DNA of 35,517 nucleotides from Desulfobacterales bacterium GWB2_56_26 (GCA_001799365.1 MGTI01000013.1:13479-48995); one strand, 5' to 3'; counted from the stretch's first letter, positions 7,977-17,288 are shown. Notes: generated by a model not told the origin, from the sequence alone. Made by a program: numbers and translations.

Positions 7977-9719
7977 ATGCAGTACATCTTTAAGAAATTG
8001 CTCCCGGCAATCGGCGTAATGACCTTTTCCTTGACTGCAGTCCAGGCAAGCGCCCAGTCCGCGCAGGATAACCAGCAGGAGTATATCAAAAAACTTGAGC
8101 AACGAATTGCCACCCTGGAATCGATGGTCAACACCCTGGTAACCAAACCGAAGGAAAATGCATCTCCCGAGACCAAGGCAGCGCCGGCGCCGGCAGAAGA
8201 TACCCAAACACCGGACGATGAATGGGGGGCGCCGGCGGTGGCTGTCGACACCGCCACAGGCCGGGACGAGGAAGCCAGAAGACGGCTTTCCGAGATTGAA
8301 ACCTGGCAAAAGAAAACGGAAGCAAAAGCTGCCAAGGAGGCTGAAGAACAAGAACAATTGGCGAAGTTCGATTTTAGCGGAAAGTACAAGCTGCGACTGA
8401 ATTCACGCGATAACCTGCATCTGAACAATCCGGCTCAGTTCTGGAGCTTCGACGATGATACGTTTATCGACCAGCGGTTCCAACTCAAAATAGATGCCGA
8501 ATATGGCCCACTCTCCTCTGTCCTGGTGCTCGACAAGGGCAACTTTGTTTTTGATTGGAAAGAGGGAAGCGAAGGGACCCTGGATCGCTGGGGAGAATTC
8601 CAGACCGTCACCTCGGCTCTGGTCAGGGAGTTGTATGCGCAATATACCGGCGCCTTCGTCGTCAAGGGCGGACGCCAGAGTCTCATGCTGGGAAATGGCG
8701 GTGTGGTCCTGGAAGGTCCTACCGACGCCGTCAAACTGGTCTACCCCATCGGCGACCTTCCCCTGGCGGGGCAAACTTCTTTGACAGCTGCCTATCTTGC
8801 CGTATCGGGTGGCTTTCGTAATTATGACAATTTCACCTATCCGGCCGGAGACCGTTCCGCCGTTCTGGGTCTTGCCAATGAACTCGACGGCTACCTCCTG
8901 AGTTTCGACCTGAAACCGTTTCGTAATTTCAGGGTCGAACCTTATTTCCTTAAGGTTTTCGACGATGGCTCATTTGGTGATCCTGACCTTAATCTCGACA
9001 AGGATTTCGATGTCGCGACAACCCCCAGGGACGGTCAGTTCGAACCCTTCTGGTCCGGCCTCGCCATCAACGGCACGGCGGGGAACTACAGTTTTACCGG
9101 CGACCTCGTGTACCTCACGGGTTCGGCCACTTCCGATCGGGATTATGATGCGTATGCCGCCCTCTTGAGAGGTGACTACGCTTTCAGCGATGGGAGCTTC
9201 TTTGAAAAATTCTCTCTCGGCCTCGAAGCAGGCAGAGGGTCGGGGAACAGCGCCGAAGAACAATTGCTCGGAACCGGGGATGTCAAAAATTTCAACGGGC
9301 TATTCCTGTGCAAGGAACGGCGCAAATTCGGCAACATTTTCAGCCAGGACCTTCATGCCGGCTACTTTTTTGCCGACAGCAACCTGGCCAATGTCACGTT
9401 CGCCAGGGCGATAGCGGGATACGAACCTTTTGCCGGGGTGAAAGGCGAGCTTTCCCTGGCCTTGCTTCGGACTACGGAATCGGTACTGCAGGGCAGGGGG
9501 CCGACGGGGGACTGGAGCCGGGGGGCCGCTTCCTTCTCGGAAACGACCAACGATATCGGCTGGGAGGTCGATTTCAATCTGAGCTTTCCCATCATGAAAC
9601 GATTAAACGGCTTTTTCGAGAGCGGCTATTTTGTTCCGGGCGATGTTTATCGTCTCGCGAACGGGGATGATCCCGACCCGGCGTATGTGTTGGTGGCAGG
9701 GATTGAATTCGTCTTTTAA
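7977..9719 (+). CDS. outer-membrane beta-barrel protein with N-terminal coiled coil
   Basis: A 580-residue protein with a signal peptide (about 1-26, cut after QASA). Residues about 30-60 and 90-125 are rich in E, K, Q and A and look like a periplasmic coiled coil separated by an Ala/Pro linker. The rest alternates hydrophobic and polar residues like a porin, with many Y, F, G and D, and ends with Phe (AGIEFVF), the usual outer-membrane insertion signal. It starts 3 bp after the cytochrome stop, so the two are coupled. It could be a channel for the substrate of the complex or a barrel holding a redox protein. No specific porin family was recognised. Confidence 0.8.
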   Translation: MQYIFKKLLPAIGVMTFSLTAVQASAQSAQDNQQEYIKKLEQRIATLESMVNTLVTKPKENASPETKAAPAPAEDTQTPDDEWGAPAVAVDTATGRDEEARRRLSEIETWQKKTEAKAAKEAEEQEQLAKFDFSGKYKLRLNSRDNLHLNNPAQFWSFDDDTFIDQRFQLKIDAEYGPLSSVLVLDKGNFVFDWKEGSEGTLDRWGEFQTVTSALVRELYAQYTGAFVVKGGRQSLMLGNGGVVLEGPTDAVKLVYPIGDLPLAGQTSLTAAYLAVSGGFRNYDNFTYPAGDRSAVLGLANELDGYLLSFDLKPFRNFRVEPYFLKVFDDGSFGDPDLNLDKDFDVATTPRDGQFEPFWSGLAINGTAGNYSFTGDLVYLTGSATSDRDYDAYAALLRGDYAFSDGSFFEKFSLGLEAGRGSGNSAEEQLLGTGDVKNFNGLFLCKERRKFGNIFSQDLHAGYFFADSNLANVTFARAIAGYEPFAGVKGELSLALLRTTESVLQGRGPTGDWSRGAASFSETTNDIGWEVDFNLSFPIMKRLNGFFESGYFVPGDVYRLANGDDPDPAYVLVAGIEFVF

Positions 9720-9736
9720 GCGATGACCGCAACACA

Positions 9737-9997
9737 ATGCCGGGCAAAGTCGAAATACTGGCCATTCCCCGCAAAGGCATGGGGCCGATGGATGTGCAGT
9801 TCGAGGCAATCGTGACGGAACTCCAGGGAACGATACGTTTCCGATGGCATTTCGGCGATGGCGAAGAAAGTTGCGACAAGGTTCCCCCGCCTCATCTCTA
9901 TCAAGCCGGCCAATACAGTGTCGTGCTTGAGGCGGTGGATGTCTCGGGCAGGCGATATACGGCAAGCATTGGCATAGACGCGGCATCACCGGGCTGA
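9737..9997 (+). CDS. small PKD-domain protein
   Basis: An 86-residue protein that is almost entirely one PKD-type immunoglobulin-like domain: FRWHFGDGEES followed by YQAGQYSVVLEAVDVSGR. PKD domains are usually extracellular or periplasmic binding modules, yet no signal peptide is visible from the ATG at 9737 and the ribosome site is weak. It may be translated by coupling to the barrel gene 17 bp upstream, or its true start may be missed. The next gene also ends in a PKD domain, so a partial duplication is possible. Function unknown. Confidence 0.6.
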   Translation: MPGKVEILAIPRKGMGPMDVQFEAIVTELQGTIRFRWHFGDGEESCDKVPPPHLYQAGQYSVVLEAVDVSGRRYTASIGIDAASPG

Positions 9998-10091
9998 GGA
10001 GGAGGCTCCTGCGCCCTGGATGGGCCGCGATAATCGAGACTTTTTAAACTCAACTCAACTCAAGCAAACAACAACCAAAGGAGTAGGACAA

Positions 10092-11021
10092 GTGTTGCGA
10101 ATCGTAAAAGCGTTACAGGCAGTATTGATGTTGGGAGTATTTTTTTCAGCGTGTCTTCCGGCTTTCGCCGATGAGGCCTCCACCGTAAGGGCCACCCGGG
10201 TTGACGGCGCGGTAACAGTGAATGGCGCGCCTCTCAAGGAAGGCACGGTGATCTCCAGGGACGATAAGATTGAAGCTCCGGTTAACGCCGCTGCCGTACT
10301 CAGCTGGTCGAACGGCAGCATGATCGAGGTGTACCCGGGGGCTGCGGTGGTATTGCGCGGTGTAATGTACGAAGCGGATCGAAAACTCGAAAAGTCATTG
10401 ATCACCCTGGAAAAAGGTCGAATTTTCGTCAAGGCGCAGGTTCCCGAGCACCTCTTCGCCCATTTCAGTATCTCTGTCGGCAACAGTTCCTTGATGTGCC
10501 AGGGGGCGGAATTCGGCCTGAGCTACAATGAAAAAAGCAAGGAATTTTCACTTCTGTCCCTGCTCGGGACTGTGGTGACGGAAATAAACGGCAGCAAAAT
10601 CCGGGTGGACGAAGGCAAACAGCTTACCCAAGGGGCTGGACCTGCAGGAACCGTGGCGCCTGTGCCTGAGAAAACCATTGCGTCATTATTGCAGACCTCG
10701 AAACGCCTGGGGGGAAGCCTGCTCATGGAGGAGGAAATGGGCAAGGCCGGCGGCCCACTTTCCGTGAAGATCGGAGGGGTTCGGAATCGTCGCGGCAATG
10801 CCCCCTACACCGTTCAATTCAAGGCGCTTGCCGGAGGAGGCAGCGGGAAATTAGCCAAGGTTCACTGGCAGTTCGGCGGCGGGGAAAACGCCGAGGGCCA
10901 GCAGGCATCACATACCTTTACTCAAGGCGTGTATGTCGTCGTCCTTACGGTGGAAGATGCAAATGGCGAGAAAGCATCCGCGCAAATGAACATCTCGGTT
11001 GAAGAGGATTGCGGGTGTTAG
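10092..11021 (+). CDS. FecR-domain protein with C-terminal PKD domain
   Basis: A 309-residue exported protein. The GTG at 10092 is chosen for its AAAGGAG site and because it opens directly into a signal peptide (LQAVLMLGVFFSACLPAFA). Next comes a FecR-like domain near 35-180, with a typical beta-rich core (TVRATRVDGAVTVNG, AAVLSWSNGSMIEVYPG). A PKD domain follows near 225-305 (KVHWQFGGGENAEG, ASHTFTQGVYVVVLTVEDA), and the protein ends EEDCGC. FecR-domain proteins of this exported type are thought to be envelope or surface scaffolds; no sigma-factor gene is nearby. It is the last gene before the strong hairpin at 11027. Confidence 0.78.
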   Translation: MLRIVKALQAVLMLGVFFSACLPAFADEASTVRATRVDGAVTVNGAPLKEGTVISRDDKIEAPVNAAAVLSWSNGSMIEVYPGAAVVLRGVMYEADRKLEKSLITLEKGRIFVKAQVPEHLFAHFSISVGNSSLMCQGAEFGLSYNEKSKEFSLLSLLGTVVTEINGSKIRVDEGKQLTQGAGPAGTVAPVPEKTIASLLQTSKRLGGSLLMEEEMGKAGGPLSVKIGGVRNRRGNAPYTVQFKALAGGGSGKLAKVHWQFGGGENAEGQQASHTFTQGVYVVVLTVEDANGEKASAQMNISVEEDCGC

Positions 11022-11026
11022 AGGTC

Positions 11027-11068
11027 CACTCTGGTGGCCTGCGATAGCTGTCTCAGGCCACCAGAGTG
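11027..11068. terminator. bidirectional hairpin terminator between convergent genes
   Basis: CACTCTGGTGGCCTG (11027-11041) and CAGGCCACCAGAGTG (11054-11068) form a perfect 15-bp inverted repeat with a 12-nt loop. It lies exactly between the FecR-PKD gene and the convergent response regulator gene. There is no long T tract, so termination is inferred from position and stem stability. Confidence 0.7.
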
Positions 11069-11071
11069 ATT

Positions 11072-12475
11072 TCAATCATCGGAGATATCATCGGCACAGG
11101 GGAAATCGTGTTCTTTCAGTTTTCGCCATAACGTTCCCCGGCTGACCCCCAATCGTTTGGCGACATCCTTTTTCACCCCGCCCATCTCCTCGAGCGCCTG
11201 GGCAATAAGCTCTTTCTCCATAGTTTTGATCTTCTCCGGGAGAGGCAAGGTATCAAGGGCCCCCGGACCGGCCTCGAGACCGCACTTTTTGCCCTCCGTC
11301 TCTGCTGCCCTTGCCATAGCCTCCGGAAGGTCGTAAGGCTCAATGATGTTGCCCTTGCAGAAAGTAGCAGCCATTTCAATCGCATGCTTCAGTTCCCGGA
11401 CATTGCCGGGAAACTCGTGCGACATCAACACCCGCATGGCTGCCGGTGATACGGTGACTTGGGCGGTACCGTTTTTTTTCGCGATCTTTTCTGAAAAATG
11501 TCGCACCAGCAGAGGGATGTCATCCCGGCGCTGCCGCAAGGGAGGCAGGGTAATGGGCAGGACATTGAGACGGTAATAGAGATCCGCCCGGAAGCGATGA
11601 GCATCTTTTTCTTGCTCGAGATTTTTCGCGGTGGCATAAATAGTTCTGACATCGACCTTCACCGATTCATTGCTCCCCAAGCGTTCGAATGAAAGGTTCT
11701 CGATTACGCGCAAAAGTTTTGCCTGCAAGGCAAGAGGCATGTCGCCTATTTCGTCAAGAAAAAAAGTGCCGCCGTGGGCCGCCTCGAATTTTCCCATTCT
11801 TCGCTGTAAAGCTCCGGTGAAGGCACCTTTTTCATGCCCAAAGAGTTCCGATTCGAGCAGGGCTTCCGGAATAGCGGCACAATTGATTTTGACCAAGGGT
11901 TTATCGCGCCTGGCACTCAGTTCATGGATGGCGTTTACCACCAATTCCTTGCCGGTGCCCGACTCACCCTGGATAAGTACTGCCGAATCGGTTCGTGCCA
12001 CGGCGCTGATTTTTTCGAAAAGAGCCTCCATGACCGGCGTTTCCGCTATAATTTTTTCAGAAAAACGGCATTGCTGCAGTTCTTCTTTCAGTCTGGAATT
12101 TTCGCACTCGAGTTCTCGCTGTCTCAGAAACCGAGCGATGATCATTTGCAGTTCTTCCTGGTCGAAGGGCTTTGCCAGATAATCGTAGGCGCCATCTTTT
12201 ATGGCTGCGACCGCATTCTTCACTTCAGCGAAGGCAGTGATAATGACAATTCCCGTATCCGGTGAAAAGTTCTTCACCCTTCTCAAAACCTCAAGCCCGT
12301 CAGTATCAGGCAACCTTACATCGGTCACAACAAGATCGAAATATTGCTGTGCAGCGAGTTCGATACCCTTGGTGCCCTTATCGGTTGCAACAACATTGTA
12401 GCCGGCAGCCTTGAGGCCGTGCATAAGGCCCAGGCGCATGGATCGTTCGTCTTCGATCAACAATATTTTGTACAT
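11072..12475 (-). CDS. NtrC-family sigma-54-dependent response regulator
   Basis: A 467-residue protein with the three classical domains. The receiver (1-120) has acidic EDE near residue 9 and phospho-acceptor Asp52 in VVTDVRLP. The AAA+ sigma-54 activator domain (about 140-375) has Walker A GESGTGKE near 171, the GAFTGA sigma-54 contact loop near 221, and LDEIGD. A Fis-type helix-turn-helix near the C-terminus reads KKDVAKRLGVSRGTLWRKLK. No histidine kinase gene is in the window. It is divergent from the exporter operon at 12864, whose upstream DNA holds a near-consensus sigma-54 promoter and inverted repeats, so it probably activates that operon. Confidence 0.93.
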   Translation of the reverse strand: MYKILLIEDERSMRLGLMHGLKAAGYNVVATDKGTKGIELAAQQYFDLVVTDVRLPDTDGLEVLRRVKNFSPDTGIVIITAFAEVKNAVAAIKDGAYDYLAKPFDQEELQMIIARFLRQRELECENSRLKEELQQCRFSEKIIAETPVMEALFEKISAVARTDSAVLIQGESGTGKELVVNAIHELSARRDKPLVKINCAAIPEALLESELFGHEKGAFTGALQRRMGKFEAAHGGTFFLDEIGDMPLALQAKLLRVIENLSFERLGSNESVKVDVRTIYATAKNLEQEKDAHRFRADLYYRLNVLPITLPPLRQRRDDIPLLVRHFSEKIAKKNGTAQVTVSPAAMRVLMSHEFPGNVRELKHAIEMAATFCKGNIIEPYDLPEAMARAAETEGKKCGLEAGPGALDTLPLPEKIKTMEKELIAQALEEMGGVKKDVAKRLGVSRGTLWRKLKEHDFPCADDISDD

Positions 12476-12618
12476 TTGCTTGGCTAATCTTTCCTAAACT
12501 CATGGGTGATAAGAGTGGATGAAACATTGGTTTATTGCGAGATTAATACTACCCCATACCACGCTGTAATAGCAAATCCCGATAAACGCCACATGGCCGT
12601 GCGGAGCTGTCCACTGCC

Positions 12619-12718
12619 TGTTTCAAGTCTGAAACATTTCCACTTGATTCGGTTGAATTCTTGAAACATCTTTTTTGATCCCTCCCTGGTGAACTGGGAA
12701 AAATTCTGAAATTTCAAG
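12619..12718. promoter_or_regulatory. candidate upstream activator sites (TGTTTCA-N4-TGAAACA and half-sites)
   Basis: A perfect 7-bp inverted repeat with 4-bp spacer, TGTTTCA then TGAAACA, lies at 12619-12636. Further half-sites are CTTGAAACA at 12660-12668 and TTTCAAG at 12712-12718. They lie roughly 25 to 140 bp upstream of the sigma-54 promoter, the usual place for NtrC-family enhancer sites. Binding by the adjacent regulator is inference. Confidence 0.5.
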
Positions 12719-12742
12719 CAAGTTAGGTCTTACTTCAGGGAG

Positions 12743-12758
12743 TGGTACGCATGTTGCT
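12743..12758 (+). promoter_or_regulatory. sigma-54 promoter for the exporter operon
   Basis: TGGTACGCATGTTGCT matches the sigma-54 consensus TGGYACR-N4-TTGCW, with the required ten bases between GG and GC. Expected transcription start is near 12769, giving a leader of about 95 nt before the ATG at 12864. The neighbouring divergent gene is a sigma-54 activator. Confidence 0.75.
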
Positions 12759-12863
12759 CTGCCGGAAGAAATGTGGGGACGCGGTTCGGTGACTGAATGT
12801 CGCCTCCAGGGCGGGAAACCGCTGCTGCAAGTGAAGCGTCTTCAAAACTAACGCGAGGAAACA

Positions 12864-15206
12864 ATGAAAAAATTTTCTCTGGTGGGATTTTCGGTTGATC
12901 ATCCGAAGCTGGTCGTCTTTCTTTCTCTTCTGATCACAGTCGTTTTCATGACGCAGTTCCCGAAGATCAGGATCGACACCAACCCGAAGAACATGCTTCC
13001 GGCCGACTCCGATGTGCGGGTATGGAACGACGAGGTGGACAGGACCTTCGGCCTTTACGAAGACACCATCGTCCTCGCCGTGGTCAACGAGAAGGGCGTG
13101 CTGAATACGCAGACTCTCGCAAAGATCGGCCGGATCACTGACGGCATACTCGGCATCAAGGGAGTGGCAGCGAGGGACGTGAACAGCTTTCCCACCATCA
13201 CCAACGTGACGGCCGAAGACGGCATATTGCGGGTGGCGCCCCTCATGACCAAGGTTCCAGAGACCGCGGAGGAGCTGGAAGCCCTGCGCCGGCAGCTCTT
13301 CGGCAATCCCCTCTTCGTCGACCGGATTATCTCCCGGGACGGCAAGACGGCCGCGATCTACGTACCGCTGGAACAAGGCGCGAGCGGCAAGGAGGTGGCC
13401 GACCGGATCCGGGAGATCGTCGGGAACGAGCAGGGGGACGAGAAGTATTTCATCGCCGGCGATCCGGTCGCCCGGGATACCTTCGGCGCCGAGATGTTCA
13501 AGCTCATGGCGATCTTCGCCCCGATCGCGGGGATGATCATGCTGCTGGTGCGCTACCTGATGTTCCGGGACCTCTTTCTCTCCGTTGCCCTGATGATGGA
13601 TGCGATGATCAGCATCGTCTGGAGCATGGGGCTGCTGATCGGGCTCGGCTTCCCCGTGCACATCATGGCCTCGATGGCCCCGGTCTTTTTGATGGCGATC
13701 GCCACCGACTCCATCCACATCTTCAACGAGTTCTATTTCCGCTACCGGGAGCGAAAGGACAAGCGGGCCGCCATCATCGAAACGATGCGGGCGGTGGCCA
13801 GGCCCGTGCGTTATACGGCGCTCGCGACCGCCGCGGGTTTTGCCGTGCTGCTCTTTATGAACATCGTGCCCGTGCAGGTCTTCGGCGGCGCCATCGCCTT
13901 CGGCACGGTGGCTCTCAGGATCCTCAGCTTCAGCTTCATCCCCGCCATGTTCACCTTCGTGAAAGATGAAAAGATCGCCCGAATCGCCGCAAGCGAGGAT
14001 GCCGCCGCCGGCCGGACCTCGCGGTTTCTCCGCTCTCTGGCCGGCTGGGGAGCGCACCACCCGAAGGCCACGGTGCTGGCCTGCCTGGCGCTCTTCGTCG
14101 TGGCGCTCCTCGGGATCTCCCGGCTTCATGTCAACAACAACATGGTGGAATGGTTCAAGCAGGAGAGCGAGATCCGGGGCGCCGACCGGGAGATCAACCG
14201 GGCCCTCGGCGGCACCTCCCTCGGCTATGTCGTCGGCATCTCCGAGGAGGAGGGGTTTGTCAAAAATCCGGAGACGATGAAGTATCTGGAAGGGCTCCAG
14301 CGCCATCTGGAACAGCTCCCGGTAGTCGGCAAGACTTTTTCGGTAGCCGATTACGTCAAGCGGATCAACCGCGTTCTGCACGATGACGATCCCCGGTACG
14401 ATCAGATTCCGGACTCGAAGGAGGCGATCGGCCAGTACCTCTTTCTCTTCAGCATGTCGGCCAAACCGTCCGATCTGGACAACGTCGTCGACCCCTCCTT
14501 CCGGGAGGCGAACATCTGGGTTCAGCTCAAGACGTGGGACGCCCAGGGGATGGAGACGGTTATTCGCGCCGTGGACGAATACAGGAGGACGCACCCCATC
14601 GCCATGGAGCTGAAGCCCGCGGGGATTGCTTACTTCAACCTGGTGTGGAACCATGAGGTCCTGTGGGACATGGTCAAGGGCTTCATCCTGGCGCTGGTGG
14701 TGGTTCTGGCCATCCTCGCCTTCGACTTCCGGTCGATCAAGTGGGCGCTCATCGGCTATGCACCCCTCCTGTTCACCATCCTCCTCATCTACGGCGCCAT
14801 AGGCTACGCCGGCAAGGACTTCGACATGCCGATATCCGTGCTGTCGTGCCTCTCCCTCGGCATGGCCGTCGATTTTGCGATCCATTTTGTCAGCCGGTTC
14901 CGCCAACGATTGGCCTCGGATCCAAACGCCGATCTCACCGAAGCCCTGTTGTGGACCGCTGCCCGGCCGGGCAAAGGGATCCTGCGCAATGCCATCCTCT
15001 TTGCGGCGTCATTCGCGGTGATGCTCTTTGCCCCCCTCACCCCCTATATCACGGTCGGGGCCTTCATCGTCACCATGATGCTCCTGAGCGCCGTCATGAC
15101 GATCATCTTCCTGCCGGCCCTGATCACCCTGGCGCAGGGGTGGCTGCCCGAGTTGAGGCAGCGGGCCAGCGATCGGCAATCGGGGAAACACAATTTCGTT
15201 CAGTAA
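12864..15206 (+). CDS. MMPL/RND-superfamily exporter
   Basis: A 780-residue inner-membrane protein with the duplicated RND layout. TM1 (about 15-33) and a large periplasmic loop precede a five-helix bundle near 210-370. TM7 (about 405-425) and a second loop precede another bundle near 610-765. It resembles the MMPL group that moves lipids or hydrophobic compounds (HpnN-like) rather than AcrB drug pumps, and no membrane-fusion gene is present. A weak GAGGAA ribosome site precedes the ATG. The next two genes encode a LolA-like periplasmic protein and an outer-membrane barrel, together forming a possible trans-envelope route. The cargo is unknown. Confidence 0.88.
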   Translation: MKKFSLVGFSVDHPKLVVFLSLLITVVFMTQFPKIRIDTNPKNMLPADSDVRVWNDEVDRTFGLYEDTIVLAVVNEKGVLNTQTLAKIGRITDGILGIKGVAARDVNSFPTITNVTAEDGILRVAPLMTKVPETAEELEALRRQLFGNPLFVDRIISRDGKTAAIYVPLEQGASGKEVADRIREIVGNEQGDEKYFIAGDPVARDTFGAEMFKLMAIFAPIAGMIMLLVRYLMFRDLFLSVALMMDAMISIVWSMGLLIGLGFPVHIMASMAPVFLMAIATDSIHIFNEFYFRYRERKDKRAAIIETMRAVARPVRYTALATAAGFAVLLFMNIVPVQVFGGAIAFGTVALRILSFSFIPAMFTFVKDEKIARIAASEDAAAGRTSRFLRSLAGWGAHHPKATVLACLALFVVALLGISRLHVNNNMVEWFKQESEIRGADREINRALGGTSLGYVVGISEEEGFVKNPETMKYLEGLQRHLEQLPVVGKTFSVADYVKRINRVLHDDDPRYDQIPDSKEAIGQYLFLFSMSAKPSDLDNVVDPSFREANIWVQLKTWDAQGMETVIRAVDEYRRTHPIAMELKPAGIAYFNLVWNHEVLWDMVKGFILALVVVLAILAFDFRSIKWALIGYAPLLFTILLIYGAIGYAGKDFDMPISVLSCLSLGMAVDFAIHFVSRFRQRLASDPNADLTEALLWTAARPGKGILRNAILFAASFAVMLFAPLTPYITVGAFIVTMMLLSAVMTIIFLPALITLAQGWLPELRQRASDRQSGKHNFVQ

Positions 15207-15217
15207 AGGAGGACACA

Positions 15218-16018
15218 ATGAGAATCCTGTTTGCATGTTGCTTGATGGCAGTTTCGACGCTCTTCTTCTCACCGAATTCCTATGGCCTGGAGGCAAGGGA
15301 AATCATCCGGAATTCCCAGGCGGCTTTTCTCTACCCCGGCGATGATTTCAAGGCCAGGGTGCTGATGAAGCTCGTCGGTAAAGGCGGCCAGGAGAGGATC
15401 AGAGAGTTGACTCTCCTGCGGAAGAATTATGGGGAGACCGGCGGCGACCAGAAGTATTTCATGTACTTTTTCCAGCCGCTGGATGTGAAGGACATGACCT
15501 TCATGGTCTACAAATACCCGGGCAAGGACGACGACCGCTGGCTTTTCATCCCCGCCCTCAACATGGTCAGAAGGATTGCCGCCCAGGACAAGAGATCGAG
15601 CTTCGTCGGCTCTGATTTCACCTATGAGGACGTTTCCGGGAGGGATCCGGAAGAGGACACTCACGCTATCGCCAGGGAGGAGAAGCTGGGCGATCGGGAC
15701 TGCTACGTGATCAAAAGCACGCCGAAAGAGGGGGGGATGGAATACGAATACAAGCTCTCCTGGATCGACAAGGTCACCTTCCTGCCGGTCAAGGAGGAAT
15801 ACTACGACCGCCAAAGTGAACTGTACAAAGTCTTTACGGCCGAGGAAATGGCGGAGGTGAAAGGGTTCCCGACGGTGACGAAAAGATCGATGAAGAACCT
15901 GCAGAGCGGCCACAGGACGGAGGTAACCTACCTGAAAACCGATTACAACCTCGGGGTCGGCAACAGCCTGTTTACCGAGCGGTTTCTCAAACAGCCGCCG
16001 AAGAAATGGATCGATTAG
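15218..16018 (+). CDS. periplasmic outer-membrane lipoprotein-sorting (LolA-like) protein
   Basis: A 266-residue protein with a signal peptide (about 1-23, ending NSYG). The mature part begins LEAREIIRNSQAAF and is beta-rich, with FMVYKYPGKDDDRWLFIPAL and RRIAAQDKRSSFVGSDF. These are typical of the LolA-like family found beside MMPL exporters. A strong AAAGGAGG site lies 6 bp before the ATG. It probably shuttles a lipid or lipoprotein between the exporter and the outer membrane; this is inferred from fold and neighbours. It is distinct from housekeeping LolA. Confidence 0.83.
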   Translation: MRILFACCLMAVSTLFFSPNSYGLEAREIIRNSQAAFLYPGDDFKARVLMKLVGKGGQERIRELTLLRKNYGETGGDQKYFMYFFQPLDVKDMTFMVYKYPGKDDDRWLFIPALNMVRRIAAQDKRSSFVGSDFTYEDVSGRDPEEDTHAIAREEKLGDRDCYVIKSTPKEGGMEYEYKLSWIDKVTFLPVKEEYYDRQSELYKVFTAEEMAEVKGFPTVTKRSMKNLQSGHRTEVTYLKTDYNLGVGNSLFTERFLKQPPKKWID

Positions 16019-16043
16019 CAGGGCGCGAGAAGTGGGGGGTGTG

Positions 16044-17288
16044 ATGAAAATCGTCTGGCAGATAGTATTCGGCGCGGCGCTGCTGTTCGTGTGGTTCCCC
16101 TACGCCTGGGCGCTCGATCTTTCCTTCCAGGGCTTTCTTCAGGGCAATTACACCGCCGACACCGCCGCCTCCAACCCGGACGGCGGCGATTTCAAGTGGG
16201 CGGAAGAAAGGGCCCAGTTGCAGCTGGACGTGGCGAAAGACTACGTTCAGCTGCACCTCAAGACGGACGCCTTCTACGATCACGTCGATACCGATGCCGA
16301 TGTCGAACTCCGGGAAGGCTACCTCGATTATGTGGCGCCGAGCTGGGATGTCCGCGCCGGCAGGCAGATCATAACCTGGGGGGTGGGCGACCTGGTTTTC
16401 ATAAACGACGTTTTTCCCAAGGATTATGAGGCGTTTTTCTCCGGACGGCCGCTGGAATATCTGAAGAAGGGGGTCGACGGAGTAAAAGCCGGCTTATATC
16501 CGGATTTCGCTTCCTTCGAAATAGTCGTCATCCCCTTTTTCGAGCCGAACAACTTTCCCGATCCGGCGCGATTCCACCTGTTCGATCCGATACCGGGGAT
16601 TGACAGGAAGGAGGAGGAGCCGGCCACCAGTCTCGACAACGTGGAGGTAGCGGTGCGGGCATACCGGAACCTCGCCGGCTTCGACGCCTCCTTGTACTCT
16701 TACCGCGGCTTCTTCCGGCAACCGTCGGCGCTGCCGGATGACTCGTCCGCACCGACCAGGCTGACCCTCTTGTATCCCGAACTCTCCGTGTACGGCGCCA
16801 GCCTGCAGCGAAACGCTCTTGACGGCCTGGTGAGCCTCGAGGCAGGTTATTACGATTCGCGCGAGGACAGAGATGGCGCGGATCCCATGCTGCCCAATTC
16901 CCAGACGCGATTTCTGGCTGGTTATCAGAGGCAGCTATGGGAGGACTGCACCCTGGGACTGCAATATTATGTCGAGTACATGAACGATTATTCCGAGTAC
17001 GAGCGGAACGTCCCGCCCGGGTTTCCCAGGGAAAAAGAGTGGCGCGACCTGGTCACGGTGCGGCTGACCCAACTGCTGCGGCATCAGACCCTTGCCCTTT
17101 CCTGGTTTTCCTTCTGGAGTCAGGCGGATAACGACTACCTGCTCAATCCCGAAGTAAAGTATAACCTCACCGACCATCTTTGGGCGGCCGTCGGCGGCAT
17201 GATCTTCGGCGGCGAAGAGGAGTCGACCCAGTTCGCCCAGCTGGATGAAAACGACAATGTTTATTTGCAGATGAGATACAGTTTCTGA
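16044..17288 (+). CDS. outer-membrane porin-like protein of the exporter operon (DUF1302-like)
   Basis: A 414-residue protein with a signal peptide (ending PYAWA) followed by LDLSFQGFLQGNYTAD. The body is beta-barrel-like with alternating aromatic residues and ends in Phe (YLQMRYSF). The segment RAGRQIITWGVGDLVFINDVFPKDY is typical of DUF1302-type porins often found beside MMPL exporters. An in-frame GTG at 16032 would only add MGGV, so the ATG is preferred. It completes an inner membrane, periplasm and outer membrane set with the two preceding genes. No clear terminator follows. Confidence 0.78.
   Translation: MKIVWQIVFGAALLFVWFPYAWALDLSFQGFLQGNYTADTAASNPDGGDFKWAEERAQLQLDVAKDYVQLHLKTDAFYDHVDTDADVELREGYLDYVAPSWDVRAGRQIITWGVGDLVFINDVFPKDYEAFFSGRPLEYLKKGVDGVKAGLYPDFASFEIVVIPFFEPNNFPDPARFHLFDPIPGIDRKEEEPATSLDNVEVAVRAYRNLAGFDASLYSYRGFFRQPSALPDDSSAPTRLTLLYPELSVYGASLQRNALDGLVSLEAGYYDSREDRDGADPMLPNSQTRFLAGYQRQLWEDCTLGLQYYVEYMNDYSEYERNVPPGFPREKEWRDLVTVRLTQLLRHQTLALSWFSFWSQADNDYLLNPEVKYNLTDHLWAAVGGMIFGGEEESTQFAQLDENDNVYLQMRYSF

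Larger units (their letters stand above)
12476..12863. other. 388-bp divergent control region
   Basis: No convincing gene lies here; the short open frame on the minus strand has no family resemblance. The region holds a sigma-54 promoter and TGAAAC-type repeats, listed separately. It therefore looks like a regulatory region for the exporter operon and perhaps for the regulator itself. Confidence 0.6.

Noticed and set aside
12735-14906. 723-residue open frame on the minus strand
   Set aside because: It is antisense to a clear MMPL exporter, rich in His, Asp, Gly and Arg, and has no domain-like pattern; a high-GC shadow.
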